Positions 1-10,500 of a stretch of DNA of 49,105 bases are shown in pieces (position 1 is the stretch's first letter; each line of letters starts with the position of its first letter). The translations under genes were made by a program, and so were the position numbers. Source of the stretch: Paludibacteraceae bacterium (GTDB lineage: Bacteria > Bacteroidota > Bacteroidia > Bacteroidales > Paludibacteraceae); the NCBI GenBank assembly GCA_017630395.1, contig JAGBVI010000072.1, positions 1-49,105 on the forward strand, written 5' to 3'. Below the pieces are notes generated by a model. It did no database searches. It was not told the origin of the DNA and was given only the letters and a program-made list of their open reading frames with translations.

Positions 1-184
1 CTCGTCTCTCGTTGTTGGAGAAACCTAATTGCTCCGTATTTAAGTAAGTAAGATCGGCTATCTCTTTTTCTCCTTCTAACTCCAACAGAGCATTTAAAAA
101 ACTGATTAAAAACTCCTTGTTCGCCTCCGTGCCGAAAAACTTCTTGAAAGCGAAATCCGTGTAGAAATTTATGTAGCGACTCAT
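1..184 (-). CDS. Rpn-family PD-(D/E)XK nuclease/putative transposase, 5' end only
   Basis: An open frame runs from ATG at 184 off the left edge of the window (61 codons seen). The N-terminus MSRYINFYTDFAFKKFFG, followed by a LLELEGEKEIADLTYLN-type stretch, is the typical opening of the Rpn / PD-(D/E)XK nuclease family transposases (often annotated TIGR01784), whose members in Bacteroidales are about 280-300 aa. The catalytic residues would lie beyond the edge. It has its own consensus promoter (239-269), so it is a separate unit from the operon at 501-12452. In this family the protein is a DNA endonuclease that promotes recombination; that role is inferred from family only. Whether the gene is intact cannot be seen here. 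Confidence 0.8.
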   Translation of the reverse strand, partial: MSRYINFYTDFAFKKFFGTEANKEFLISFLNALLELEGEKEIADLTYLNTEQLGFSNNERR

Positions 185-238
185 CGCTGTTCCAGGTATG
201 CACATAGTAATCGATTTAAATTTTGTTTATTAATATGA

Positions 239-269
239 CAAAAATAACACATTAATTTCATTTTGCAAA
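239..269 (-). promoter_or_regulatory. Bacteroidales-type promoter for the Rpn-like gene
   Basis: Read on the minus strand: TTTG (266-269), 19 bases, then TATTTTTG (239-246), matching the Bacteroides -33/-7 consensus TTTG / TAnnTTTG. The predicted start would fall about 45 bases before the ATG at 184. Confidence 0.6.
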
Positions 270-500
270 GGGGGATATTATTTCCCTTGAAACAAAAAAT
301 GAGAATTTAGTTATTTTTAATGAATGGGGTGAAACGAAATGGAATTCAGGATGCTAACGCACATTTCAGGTTTCAGGTGGCAGAAACGTGAAACCTAAAA
401 CTTATGATAAAGAATTCAAGTTGTACTCTCTGGACTTGACGAACGGGGAGGCGAGAGAGGCTTAATGCTTGATGTCATACATGTGTATCTGCTATGATAC
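270..500. other. Intergenic gap without a recognised feature
   Basis: About 230 bases between the Rpn promoter and the end of the RyR gene. It carries a weak inverted repeat (GGTTTC...GAAACC, about 370-395) without a T-run, so a terminator for the upstream minus-strand operon is not convincing. No open frame of note. Confidence 0.4.
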
Positions 501-791
501 TCACTTAGAAATTTTATAGCCCAACTTCAAGATTAATCGGATTGTTTTCATAGCTGTATCCCTGTCGTATGATCGCTCTTGCTCAGACAATTGTTCATAC
601 GGGACTAAATTGGAATGAGTTTTCAAATCCTCATCTATAACCTCGCCATAGCTCCACCCTTGCTGAAGTTTCTTTTGTGCCCAAACCTCATGCACATTCC
701 TCGCTATCAATTCTGTCAATGCTTCCAAATCTGCTGATAATTCAACATCAGACAAATCTATCGGACAAGGTATATACTTATCATTTTTCAT
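501..791 (-). CDS. Small RyR-domain protein
   Basis: 96 aa, almost entirely one domain. The pattern IDLSDVELSADLEALTELI, then N-VHEVWA--K---GW-YG and a distal SYDRDTAMKTIRLILKLGY matches the bacterial form of the ryanodine-receptor (RyR) repeat domain, in which the conserved core is VWA...GW.yG...h..lvpy..L...ek..dr. Stand-alone RyR proteins of about 100 aa are common in bacteria and phages; their ligand is not established. It is the last gene of the six-gene minus-strand operon, 7 bases after the stop of the RCK/RyR membrane protein, whose own C-terminus carries a related segment. No signal peptide or membrane segment; cytosolic. The RyR call is firm on pattern, the function unknown. Confidence 0.85.
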   Translation of the reverse strand: MKNDKYIPCPIDLSDVELSADLEALTELIARNVHEVWAQKKLQQGWSYGEVIDEDLKTHSNLVPYEQLSEQERSYDRDTAMKTIRLILKLGYKISK

Positions 792-798
792 TATTTTC

Positions 799-2757
799 TT
801 AACTTAACAATTGTTTCAAATTCAAAATCTTTATGGAGTCATAAACATATATAGACTCTCCGGATATTGATTTCAACTCTATATATGGTTTAATATCACA
901 ATGCACGTATCGTCTTTTAAATACAGCTTTTTTCGACTTATCTTTTAAAATCTCTGCATCCTCACTCTCTGTTGTAGGACGATACCCCAACAACAACTCT
1001 TCAATATTCCAACGATTATGTTCCACTGCAGCCATCATCTCCATTTGAGGACGGGTTATGCTATCCGGAATACCATTGATCCCATTAACAGAACGCACAT
1101 AGGAATCTAAAGACATAACACTGTAAATATTAGACCATTTTTTCACAATAGACAATTTTTGCCACGCCAACTCCTCTTCCCTCTCATCTTTTACAACACT
1201 TATGCACGAAACGGTCTCATACAAATAGTTTAACTTCTTCGCTCTTCTAATCAATTTATCATCAGAAATATAAGACTCATCCATCATGCCAAATGGATAT
1301 ATATTATTGAACTTATCCGAAGTCAACAACTCCTTCTCATACGCATACAAAATGGTATTACGATAGAAAATAGGGATATTCTTCTCGTAAAAAATCTCCG
1401 GCAAATAAAAGGCTACATTCTGACATAATTTTTGGGAATCATAACAAATCGCCATAGACAAATATTCGTTCGTGTTATCCTCTTGTTTCTTTGCTAAAAT
1501 CTCCCAATAAGTATCATCAAAATCAGGCACTTGACAAAACTCCCACTCTATATCCAAAAAATCCTTAGAGGGGAGAAACTCATGTCGATTGGACTCTTTC
1601 CCATCCGAGTACTCATGATACGATACATACGACAAATCAAAAAGAGCCCTATATTTACTCCTAAACTCTGCCATTTTTTTATGAGCATCAGCATCAACAA
1701 AGGTTATTTTGCTCCTTTTCTTCGCCGTAAGAAAATTGGGATAGTGAGCAATATGCGCAGCGGTTAACGCCATTGCATATCCCATATCTGTCATTCCGCA
1801 GACTACCAAATGGACATTACATGGAGATTCCACACCAATTCCCTCTCTATCCAAAGGTGGATAGATGATACCATGCTTACGAGAGCTATTATCCACCAAA
1901 ACTTTTCGGCACCACATCTCCTCTTTATTCATCGTAATCAATTCGTAATCAGGACCATCTGAAAGGGTGGTGATATTACCAACTCTTGAAAGCGAAAAGG
2001 TGTGTCTGTCTTGAACCAATACATGACAACTTAAATCCTCCTTGCGACCTCTCTTTTTGCAAAGATCCACAATTGTATGGTAAGCCATCAGGTTTTGAGC
2101 ATCACGGTCATCACCAATCTCCCCTAACAGATAAATAGCTTTAGTCCGATGCAAAGAGAGTTTCTCCAAGTCGCTCATAGAGTTTAACCGACATCTTACC
2201 ATAACAATCCGCTTTGCATCGGAAGAGGAGAAATAACCTTTAACAAATTCACGCCTATTGTTGACTTGATCCGAAACACCCAATACAACGAATGAGTCGG
2301 GATATTTTTGCAACAAATCACCAATTAAATAGACAACAGAATTATCGAATCCTAAAATCAGCTGGTGATTATCAAAAGAATAGGAGGTCAAACCATTACG
2401 AAAAGATTCTGCTCTCGTTCTAATTGCATTGGATAAAGTAGCAATCAACAAGCCACTGACGAACACCATTCCCACAACATAAACAAGCAACAGTCTGAGG
2501 TACTCTTGCACATCAAACGACTCGTTATATGCTATAGCACGAAGCGAAACAGGAGAAATCATATCCACAAACAAAGAGGATATAATTTGCGAGAAAGATT
2601 GCTCTTTACAGTCAGGAAAAAAGAGGATAAACAAGAATAGAAGAGCAATAAAAATAAACAAACACATCCACAACAATTGATATTTAACCAATCCTGAAAA
2701 AGAACGGTCGAAACTCAACTGAAACTTAGACACTATTTCTCTTAAACGCTTTCTCAT
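799..2757 (-). CDS. Inner-membrane protein with tandem RCK/TrkA-N-like domains and a RyR-like C-terminus
   Basis: 652 aa. Two strong membrane segments (about residues 25-50 and 87-112) are followed by a Rossmann-like region starting near residue 130 (LILGFDNSVVYLIGDLL) and a second one near 318 (VHLVVCGMTDMGYAMALTAA, a GxxxxG fold). This layout resembles ligand-gated ion channels of the RCK type, including the Castor/Pollux group, although no classical TVGYG selectivity filter is visible between the two helices. The C-terminus (about 570-640) contains MMAAVEHNRWNIEELLLGY, which is like the core of a RyR repeat. The start ATG overlaps the stop of the upstream barrel gene by 4 bases. It probably senses a cytosolic nucleotide and gates an ion or other flux; this is inferred from domains. 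It may instead be a non-channel sensor. Confidence 0.65.
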   Translation of the reverse strand: MRKRLREIVSKFQLSFDRSFSGLVKYQLLWMCLFIFIALLFLFILFFPDCKEQSFSQIISSLFVDMISPVSLRAIAYNESFDVQEYLRLLLVYVVGMVFVSGLLIATLSNAIRTRAESFRNGLTSYSFDNHQLILGFDNSVVYLIGDLLQKYPDSFVVLGVSDQVNNRREFVKGYFSSSDAKRIVMVRCRLNSMSDLEKLSLHRTKAIYLLGEIGDDRDAQNLMAYHTIVDLCKKRGRKEDLSCHVLVQDRHTFSLSRVGNITTLSDGPDYELITMNKEEMWCRKVLVDNSSRKHGIIYPPLDREGIGVESPCNVHLVVCGMTDMGYAMALTAAHIAHYPNFLTAKKRSKITFVDADAHKKMAEFRSKYRALFDLSYVSYHEYSDGKESNRHEFLPSKDFLDIEWEFCQVPDFDDTYWEILAKKQEDNTNEYLSMAICYDSQKLCQNVAFYLPEIFYEKNIPIFYRNTILYAYEKELLTSDKFNNIYPFGMMDESYISDDKLIRRAKKLNYLYETVSCISVVKDEREEELAWQKLSIVKKWSNIYSVMSLDSYVRSVNGINGIPDSITRPQMEMMAAVEHNRWNIEELLLGYRPTTESEDAEILKDKSKKAVFKRRYVHCDIKPYIELKSISGESIYVYDSIKILNLKQLLS

Positions 2758-4112
2758 TTAGCAGTACCAATAATTATTTGATCAGAACGAACCCCTTTCG
2801 CCATTAACATCTTTTTCAAATAGGTCAGCAAGACACGATCATTCCGTAAGACTCGCTGATCGAGATTCTTTCTGCTCTGCTCTTCTCCAACCAAGAATAC
2901 CTTATCATGAGGATTCTCCTTTAAGGATAAGGACAAACGATTCACCTCTTTCTCCATCAAAGGATTGACAAATTCATTTCCCGGAATATAGAAGGTAAGC
3001 TGCAATTTTTTACCATTTGTACATAACAAAGTTACTGTTTTTTGTCGAACATCCAATTGTTGCACATTTTTCTTTGTAACCTTAATTCTCGATTTTACAC
3101 TCTCCGTCTTCTTCGGTTCCACTTTCGCGGTATCGACAACAACCGTATCAACAGGAATCGTATCCAAAACCAATGAATCTAACGTATCTTTTATCTCAAT
3201 CGTATCTTCTATCATTATTGGCAACAATGGAATCGTATCATTGGTTAAATGGTTCAATTCCAATGGGTGTTTTTTCTCTTTCATCCAATTCACTTGAATA
3301 CCCAACTTTAAACCTAAAGTAAAGTATTTCATTTTATCAACAAAATCAGGAGCAAAAACATTATGACTCAACATATCGTTATCAAAATTATAAAACGAAT
3401 GTTCCTGATTCAACTCCACACCATTTCTTAGGGCATAGGAGGAGTAAGCAGCCATATAAAATCCTACCTTATCGGTAATATCCCTATCAAAACCCAACTC
3501 AGCAAAAACGGACAAATTCCACTTTGTCAAATCCAATTTACCCACCTGCTCATACTCACCCTGAGGGAATCGACCGGGTAAATCATAAAATTCGATATTC
3601 AAATCGGGATAGTAGCCCCTGATATCATATAAGCCGGATGTTTTATAGGTAGAATAAACAGGTAGGCCCAACAACGCCCCCATTTCTAAACGGAAATGAG
3701 CTTTCTTCTTTCCAAATTTAAAGGCAAGAGAAACCGGCACTTCCAGCAACAAGGCTCGCTCTCGCTCTTCCATATCTAAATGACGTCGTTTCTCAAAAGA
3801 GTAACCATAATTAAGTTCATCAACATAAACAACAGTATCCGGAATAGAAGAATTGAGCTGAAATCTCGAATGATATAGGTTCGCATAAAGACCAACTCCC
3901 AAACCGATATTCTTATGAAAAAATCCCAAATAGTCCAGTCCGATTTTACCACCAAAACCTTCACTCTGAGTTCCTAATTCCGGGTCAAAATGCAAAGTAT
4001 GAAAACCACCTCCCAACTCAATACCAAGTTGCGACCCCACTCTCTCTTGTGCATTCAAAATACCAAAGATGAAAGCCACCAATACTATCAATATATACTT
4101 AACTTTCATCAT
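2754..4112 (-). CDS. Outer-membrane beta-barrel protein with OmpA-like C-terminal segment
   Basis: 452 aa with a signal peptide (MMKVKYILIVLVAFIFGILNA). Residues about 22-270 alternate aromatic/glycine-rich strands typical of a Bacteroidota porin-like barrel (PorT/OmpW style). A low-complexity linker of D/T/V/P (about 285-345: repeated DT-IP, DTVVVDT) leads to a C-terminal region with NLDQRVLRNDRVLLTYLKKM and a following GVRSDQIII, reminiscent of the peptidoglycan-binding OmpA domain (NxxLSxxRAxxV-xYL), but shorter and diverged. It overlaps the flanking genes by a few bases on both sides. Inferred role: outer-membrane anchor or port linking the surface GLUG protein encoded just upstream to the cell wall. 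Confidence 0.65.
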   Translation of the reverse strand: MMKVKYILIVLVAFIFGILNAQERVGSQLGIELGGGFHTLHFDPELGTQSEGFGGKIGLDYLGFFHKNIGLGVGLYANLYHSRFQLNSSIPDTVVYVDELNYGYSFEKRRHLDMEERERALLLEVPVSLAFKFGKKKAHFRLEMGALLGLPVYSTYKTSGLYDIRGYYPDLNIEFYDLPGRFPQGEYEQVGKLDLTKWNLSVFAELGFDRDITDKVGFYMAAYSSYALRNGVELNQEHSFYNFDNDMLSHNVFAPDFVDKMKYFTLGLKLGIQVNWMKEKKHPLELNHLTNDTIPLLPIMIEDTIEIKDTLDSLVLDTIPVDTVVVDTAKVEPKKTESVKSRIKVTKKNVQQLDVRQKTVTLLCTNGKKLQLTFYIPGNEFVNPLMEKEVNRLSLSLKENPHDKVFLVGEEQSRKNLDQRVLRNDRVLLTYLKKMLMAKGVRSDQIIIGTAK

Positions 4113-7100
4113 TCAATCAAAATTTTATCACTAACAATCTTTTTATCAGACAAATAAACAGTCACTACATAATAGCCGGAAGGGAGTCTAAGTTCATTCA
4201 ACTTAGTAACCGGTTCTCTACGAAGAATTTCCATACCCGACTCATCAGAAACAGTCATCACAGCCTTATCAAAATCAGGAGCCATCACCTCCACATAAAA
4301 CGGCTGCATTGCTCTCACCGGATTAGGGTATAACGAGAGGGTTGGAGAACTACTTTTCGCCTCCTCGCGCACAATTAAAAGAGGACATATCGGCACCAGA
4401 TTACCCGAAGTATCAATAATATCAACAGAATACAAGCCCGGAGTCAGACCTTGCGGTTCATAATAAAACTGACCCATTTCATCTTCCAACAATTCACCAT
4501 CGCGATACCATTGATAAGAAGAGAAGAGAGAATTAGGATTCTTAATCGCAATAACGTCTCCCCAGCCACCCATTTCAATCAAGACTGAGTCTTGGTTGAG
4601 TTTAACATCTGTATTATAAGTTCTATAACAACCATCAATTTCAGTGACCAATTGAATACGTCTATCCTCATTTAACACCAATTCAACACCATCAGAGACA
4701 CTAAGAGTATCCACTCCATATCTCCAACAATAAGACTCAGCCCCTTCTGCATAAAGTTTAATGGTATCGGAAGCACAAATCAAACTTGGACGATGCACTT
4801 TTACATTAGAAAAATCGGGGTCTTTGATATGTAAAGTAGGGTTGGTATAATACTTATTGCCAATCACCACCGGTTGCACTGTACCCTCATCATTTTTTGT
4901 GTATTGCTTGCCACCATATTGCGTTTTGGTACAAAGATTTAAAAGAGTATCAACCCTAAGTGTATCATATTGGTTGAAAGGATCGTAACCAAACTCTAAG
5001 ATAGGGTATCCCTTATTAATCTGCACATTAGCAGCTACCCAACCGGAATAGATAGAAGTATCTTGTTGGATAACCCAATTATTAAGAGCCGTCAAGAGGT
5101 CTGTTGTTCCCAACACTTCGGAAGACAAAGTCCAATCAAACCCTTGCGAATATTCTGCCTCTTTGAAAGAAACAAGATTCCACTCCGGATACTGCGTTAA
5201 ATTTATACTATCTGCATTCCAATAAACATATTTCATTTCTGCATCACTTTCCCTCATATGGAAAAGAGGAATAGTGGAGGCGGAATAACAATTAAAAATT
5301 TTACTACCACTGGTACGATAACCGACTAAAGATGCAACACCTTCATTTCCTCTAATAGTTCCAACATTATAAGAATTAATAATTTCCCCAAGATTACCCA
5401 TTGATGCAATAATACCAGCACAATAAGAGCCTCCACCGAAAACATCACCTCTATTACCACAATTTCTAATTTCTCCACCACCTGCACCAACAATTCCTCC
5501 GGTACAACTACAACCTATAATTGTAGCCAAATTCGTGCAATCTGAAACAACACTATTATCTTTTAACCAAGCAACAATTCCTGCAGTAGCTTGATAATCA
5601 ACGTAAGTCGAAGTACATTCTGAATAATCCAAAACAACCGTACCCTTATTTGAACAATTTAATATTGTACCATAATTAACTGCAACTATACCTGCTAAAC
5701 GTACAGATAAATACGAAGTAGAAGCATACAAATTACCACTATTGGAACAACTTTGAATTAACCCATAATTATTTTCGACTACCAAAGCAATAGCAGTTGA
5801 AGATTTTACTCCTGTCAGATTCAAATCTGACTCTTTAAAATTCAAATTTCTAATCTCACCAGAACTTTGTAAATTTTTAATAAATGCAAAACCATTCGGT
5901 GTATTATTGGCGATACGCAAACCAGTGATGCTCTTTTTATTTCCATTGAAGTAGCCATTAAAATTAGGGATACAGCTCCAAACGTAAGCACCCATATCCA
6001 CAGAAGCGGATAAAATCACCTCTGTATTTTCGAAAGAACTTTGGGTTGCACCATTGTATCCACTTGCCACAGAAGCCAACCATGCCAAAGCTTTTTCATC
6101 CTTGATGGTGATGATTGTTTTGCCATCTGAACCGGTTGTTTCCTCGTAGGAATCAGGACGAGAGGTAACGATATCTGTCCAAAGAGAATTCGACGGTTCC
6201 TCCTCGGGCAAATCCTCCAACGGAGAAAAAGTCAGAATAGGATACCCTCTATTTTCCATATCCTCATCAACACTCCAAGAAGAGTAGATATCATCATCTT
6301 GCTCTGCCACCCATGCATTCAGAGCCTCAACAAGGTCTGTTGTTCCAAATACCTCGTATGACAAAGTCCAATCATTGCCATCAGAACCTTCCGCCGGAGA
6401 AAAAGATGCAATGTTATCCTCTTTAGACTCCTTATGAGTTGCGTTGGAAGAAGGGAAATAGATGTATTGAGCCTTAACGTTACCATCATAATTATCATCA
6501 GTCGAATAAAGAGGTTGGGAGATTGAACTATAACAATTGAGAATAGAACAATCAACTCCATCACCTTCAAACCCCGACAATGCGAATGAACTAATACCAC
6601 TCGGAACAGTTACATTTGCCACATTACAACTATTAAGAATAGCAGTTTCACTACCCGTACAAAGAGCAACAACTCCTCCAGAAGTACTTTTCCCTGAAAG
6701 GCTTCCCTTATTAATTGAATTACGTATCTCGCCATTTCCAAGCAAGTTACAAATACCACCACAACCATTACCGGAAGAAAGAGTACCTTCATTAACACAA
6801 TCAGCGACCAAATTATAATTATAATTGGCTATTCCGCCGACAGACCCTACAGCTGCAACAGTAGCCGAATTTTTACAAGACAAGATTTCACCACTATTAT
6901 GTCCAACCAACCCTCCTGCCGGATAATATGCTTGTACGAAACCATCAGTCGAACAATTTTTCAGAACGCCAAAATTCCATGAAACGAATGAAGCTACACC
7001 TAATTCAGCATTTACATCAATACTAACATTTTCCAATCTCAAGTCTTTAATTTCACCCTCTTTTCTAAGAGTATCTACCAAAGAAAATCCGTTAGGCGAG

Positions 7101-7534
7101 TTGTCATTTATTCTCAAACCTATTATACTATGTTGCAGACCATTAAATAAGCCGTAAAACTCAAGAATTCCGCTCCACACATGCGCACTCATATCCACAT
7201 CTGCATCCAAAACCACCTCAGTATTTTCGAATGAACTTTGGGTTGCACCATTGTAACCGGCTGCCACCGAAGCCAACCAAGCCAAAGCTTTTTCATCCTT
7301 GAGGGTGATGATTGTTTTGCCATCTGCACCGGTTGTTTCAACATAAGAATCAGGACGAGAGGTGACGATGTCTGTCCAGAGAGTATCGGAAGTTTCCCCC
7401 TCCTCCCACGGGTCCCATGGGTCGGCAAAATCGTCATTCGCTGTATCATCTTGCGCTACTCCCACTTGCCAACCGGCTAAGAGCAACAGCAAAATCCATC
7501 CTATTTTTATCAATCCTTTCATAAGCCTAATCAT
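4109..7534 (-). CDS. T9SS-sorted surface protein with GLUG-type repeats and internal duplication
   Basis: 1141 aa. An N-terminal signal peptide (GWILLLLLAGWQVGVAQ) is followed by two long homologous halves. Each begins with SLWTDIVTSRPDSY or nearly so, then KTIIT-KDEKALAWLASVA and a run of short G/N/C-rich repeats (ISGIVAVNYGTILNCSNKG type), that is GLUG-like beta-solenoid units. The halves start near residues 52 and 450 and each ends with a ...LxWxxxQDxxIYSxWxxxxxxxxxGYPIL block. The last ~75 residues (LSLYPNPVRAMQPFYV ... SDKILIE) form a Por secretion-system C-terminal sorting domain. It is therefore exported through the inner membrane and then by T9SS to the surface. The start overlaps the STAND gene stop; an alternative ATG lies 12 bases in. 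Probable surface receptor or adhesin of the operon; the partner is unknown. Confidence 0.8.
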   Translation of the reverse strand: MIRLMKGLIKIGWILLLLLAGWQVGVAQDDTANDDFADPWDPWEEGETSDTLWTDIVTSRPDSYVETTGADGKTIITLKDEKALAWLASVAAGYNGATQSSFENTEVVLDADVDMSAHVWSGILEFYGLFNGLQHSIIGLRINDNSPNGFSLVDTLRKEGEIKDLRLENVSIDVNAELGVASFVSWNFGVLKNCSTDGFVQAYYPAGGLVGHNSGEILSCKNSATVAAVGSVGGIANYNYNLVADCVNEGTLSSGNGCGGICNLLGNGEIRNSINKGSLSGKSTSGGVVALCTGSETAILNSCNVANVTVPSGISSFALSGFEGDGVDCSILNCYSSISQPLYSTDDNYDGNVKAQYIYFPSSNATHKESKEDNIASFSPAEGSDGNDWTLSYEVFGTTDLVEALNAWVAEQDDDIYSSWSVDEDMENRGYPILTFSPLEDLPEEEPSNSLWTDIVTSRPDSYEETTGSDGKTIITIKDEKALAWLASVASGYNGATQSSFENTEVILSASVDMGAYVWSCIPNFNGYFNGNKKSITGLRIANNTPNGFAFIKNLQSSGEIRNLNFKESDLNLTGVKSSTAIALVVENNYGLIQSCSNSGNLYASTSYLSVRLAGIVAVNYGTILNCSNKGTVVLDYSECTSTYVDYQATAGIVAWLKDNSVVSDCTNLATIIGCSCTGGIVGAGGGEIRNCGNRGDVFGGGSYCAGIIASMGNLGEIINSYNVGTIRGNEGVASLVGYRTSGSKIFNCYSASTIPLFHMRESDAEMKYVYWNADSINLTQYPEWNLVSFKEAEYSQGFDWTLSSEVLGTTDLLTALNNWVIQQDTSIYSGWVAANVQINKGYPILEFGYDPFNQYDTLRVDTLLNLCTKTQYGGKQYTKNDEGTVQPVVIGNKYYTNPTLHIKDPDFSNVKVHRPSLICASDTIKLYAEGAESYCWRYGVDTLSVSDGVELVLNEDRRIQLVTEIDGCYRTYNTDVKLNQDSVLIEMGGWGDVIAIKNPNSLFSSYQWYRDGELLEDEMGQFYYEPQGLTPGLYSVDIIDTSGNLVPICPLLIVREEAKSSSPTLSLYPNPVRAMQPFYVEVMAPDFDKAVMTVSDESGMEILRREPVTKLNELRLPSGYYVVTVYLSDKKIVSDKILIE

Positions 7535-10500
7535 TGTTTTCCCACGTATTTACGACTACATTCCATCCGTTAAAAGTTCCTTCTACGTATGTTCCGGTAT
7601 TGAGCCATGTGAAACGTCCTACACCTTGCGGCTGTCCATTCAACAAATAGCCTTCGTAAATCCAATTCTCATTACGCAATGTTCCGTATTTTGGTAACTC
7701 TTTCCCTAACGATATGGAAGCTATATCGATGCCTGCACCTATCGTATCGGTCTGAATAACCTTGCCGTTAGGTTTCATATAAGATACACTTTTTTGTCCT
7801 AACGAATCGGCTACCACCTCCTTCTTCCAATAGCCAAATGGTGCACACGGCTCACCTTTTTTATTTTCATAACTTACTGCAACCAACGACTTTTGCTCGT
7901 CATACTGATAAAGCGTTGAGTGTAACGTATCTCCGGATTGATTCATCGCCACCTCTTTCTCCAACGTCATGCCATCATATACAAGAGTGTCTTTGAAACT
8001 TCCTCTATACTGACATGGGAACATATCTGCATCAAAATAGGTGCGTGAAATAGGATTTCCCAATCGGTCATTTACTAATCGCTCTATAGCATAAGGTTTG
8101 TTTGGAGCATTGATGATATAACCTAACATATCATAATAAACGGTTTCTGTTGGGAATTTATTTTCGTCGTAAAAAATCTCCTTCTTGTTCCACCCTTCTT
8201 TGCTCCTTATTGGTGTTTTCTCATCGCTCGCATAACAAGTGGATGAAACCATATTGCCAAACATATCATACTCATTCACAAAGATTTCTTGATTTTCCAC
8301 ATTCTTGTCTTCGCCGTCCTTATAAACACTCTTGGTCAGATTGTTGAAACGGTCATACTCGTAGGCAATGGAGTGATACTTCTGCTCCTTCATGAGAGGT
8401 TGTTTATTGGCATCAAAGAAAGATTCTCTAATCAAATTCCCCTTCTCATCATACTCGCAGACAATACCGGAATGACCCTCATTCGGGTTCATTACCAAAT
8501 TTCCATCTGCTGAATAATGCCAAGTTTCCAACATTTTATCTTGCTCGTTAAATTCCGACCGAATCTCAGCAAAACCATCTTTGCTATCAACTCTGTTACC
8601 AGCTAAATCCAAATAAATCGTATAAATCAAATTCCCCCGATTGTCATAACCATACCGATAGGTTGCCACTCCAAAAGTATCCACACAAGGTTGTTTCTCC
8701 GCCCCAATATTGGTACGAGAAGTCACCAATGTAGCATTAATCTTATCTTCATACTTTTTCTCTTCCCCTGCAACACCATTCACTACATGTAGTGCTTGAT
8801 CTGCCTTATAGTTTAGGGTTCGTTCCACCTTACCTATCTCGTTGTTTTTAATCTCGGTATAGGCACAACCATTCGGCATCAACTTCTTGTTCTCGTCATA
8901 ATATCCCACCAAACTGACACACCCCTTATCATCGTAACGATACCAAATAGCATGACATACCACACCATATTTATTTTTGATAGAAACCGGTTCTCCCTTT
9001 TCATTATAAAAACTCTCGGATATCATTCTTCCCTTGTCATCATAATCATAAATCTGCTGAGCAAAACCTAACTTATTCACGCAGATTTCTCCTCGCACAT
9101 CCACGTTGATTTTCTTTATCAACTTGCCATCTTTATACTCAAACTTGGTTGTTGCCTCGCTTCTACGGTCATAGACGTTCATGCCCGACTCATCAACTAC
9201 GCTTTTCCGAATATACCGTCCATCCTCACCCAATTCCCATTTGTAAGCGTATGCATAATTTTTATCCTTATCGCGATTCCCCCACGCATCAAAAAACTCA
9301 ACTGATTTACGATAACCATCATTATCCAATCTGATATGAACATTGTTGGCACCATTTTTGAAAGATTGAATCGGATAACCATTGGCATCAATATACATAC
9401 CCATGCATTTTACCAACTTATCATTTTCGAAATCATTGACACTATAACAAAAACTATAGATCAAATTGCCGACCCTATCGTATGCTTTCTGTTGAATAAC
9501 CATCTTTTTGCTATCATCCAAGACAAACTCCCACTGACAAACTTGAGCCAATTTTCGAGCCAAAGAGTTTCCTATCAATCGTTTATCTACTACATCTGAT
9601 GCCAAAAAGACCTTATTAAAATCATTATCCTCATTGAAATTCATTGTCCCATTAATAGCGGACAAACGACCCCAATGCGGATTCAAATATCCTCGTTTTT
9701 CCAACCTATAACTCAATGGTCTCTCTTTCACCTCACTCGAAGATAGTTCGTTTATTCCTTTAGGCCACTCATAACAAAAGACAATATTCTCATAATAAGC
9801 AACTTGTTTCATAAAGAATGCCCAATAGGTTCCAGCAATCAAGAGACAAAGGAAAAGAACCAACAAGGACATCAAAATATTTCTCTTTCGGCGGACTTTC
9901 AACTGCTCTTCCAAAACAGCTTGTTGCGCTCTGGCCTCCTCTTCTCGTTTCTGCAATTCACGATTATCTCTTCTCTCTTTTGCCACTTTGCATAAGACAT
10001 CGTGTGTAAATTCTATACGTTTGGCTCCACCCCACTCTTCGATACGAATCAAGCGATTGTTCTTCAAGTGTTCTAACTCCTGCTCTGTAAGCCCTGAAGA
10101 GAGCGCATCATTCAAAGAAACATTATCACGAAACCCATCTTTTGTCAACAAAACATTCTCCAAAAACTCCGCACTTTGAGTCGAAATACCATTGATAGTA
10201 TTAACGTAAAACTCTTGAATAATATCATCTCCGAATGTCTCCAACAAAGACAAAGTAATTTTTTTCTCCTTTTGCTGTTGCCTTTTTTTATCCAATTCAT
10301 TGCAAAACAGCGATAATAGAGCCGGTTCCACACAAATATTATCTGCATGGGTAGATTGCGTTGTCGGACGATAAGCCAACTTATCCACAATCTTCTTTGC
10401 CACCTCTTCTGTGACAATTCCCTCACCCGGTTTCAAAATCACCTCCATCGCTTGTGCGCCACTCATGGCTTGCAAACTATACCGATTGCTCTTCAATGAC

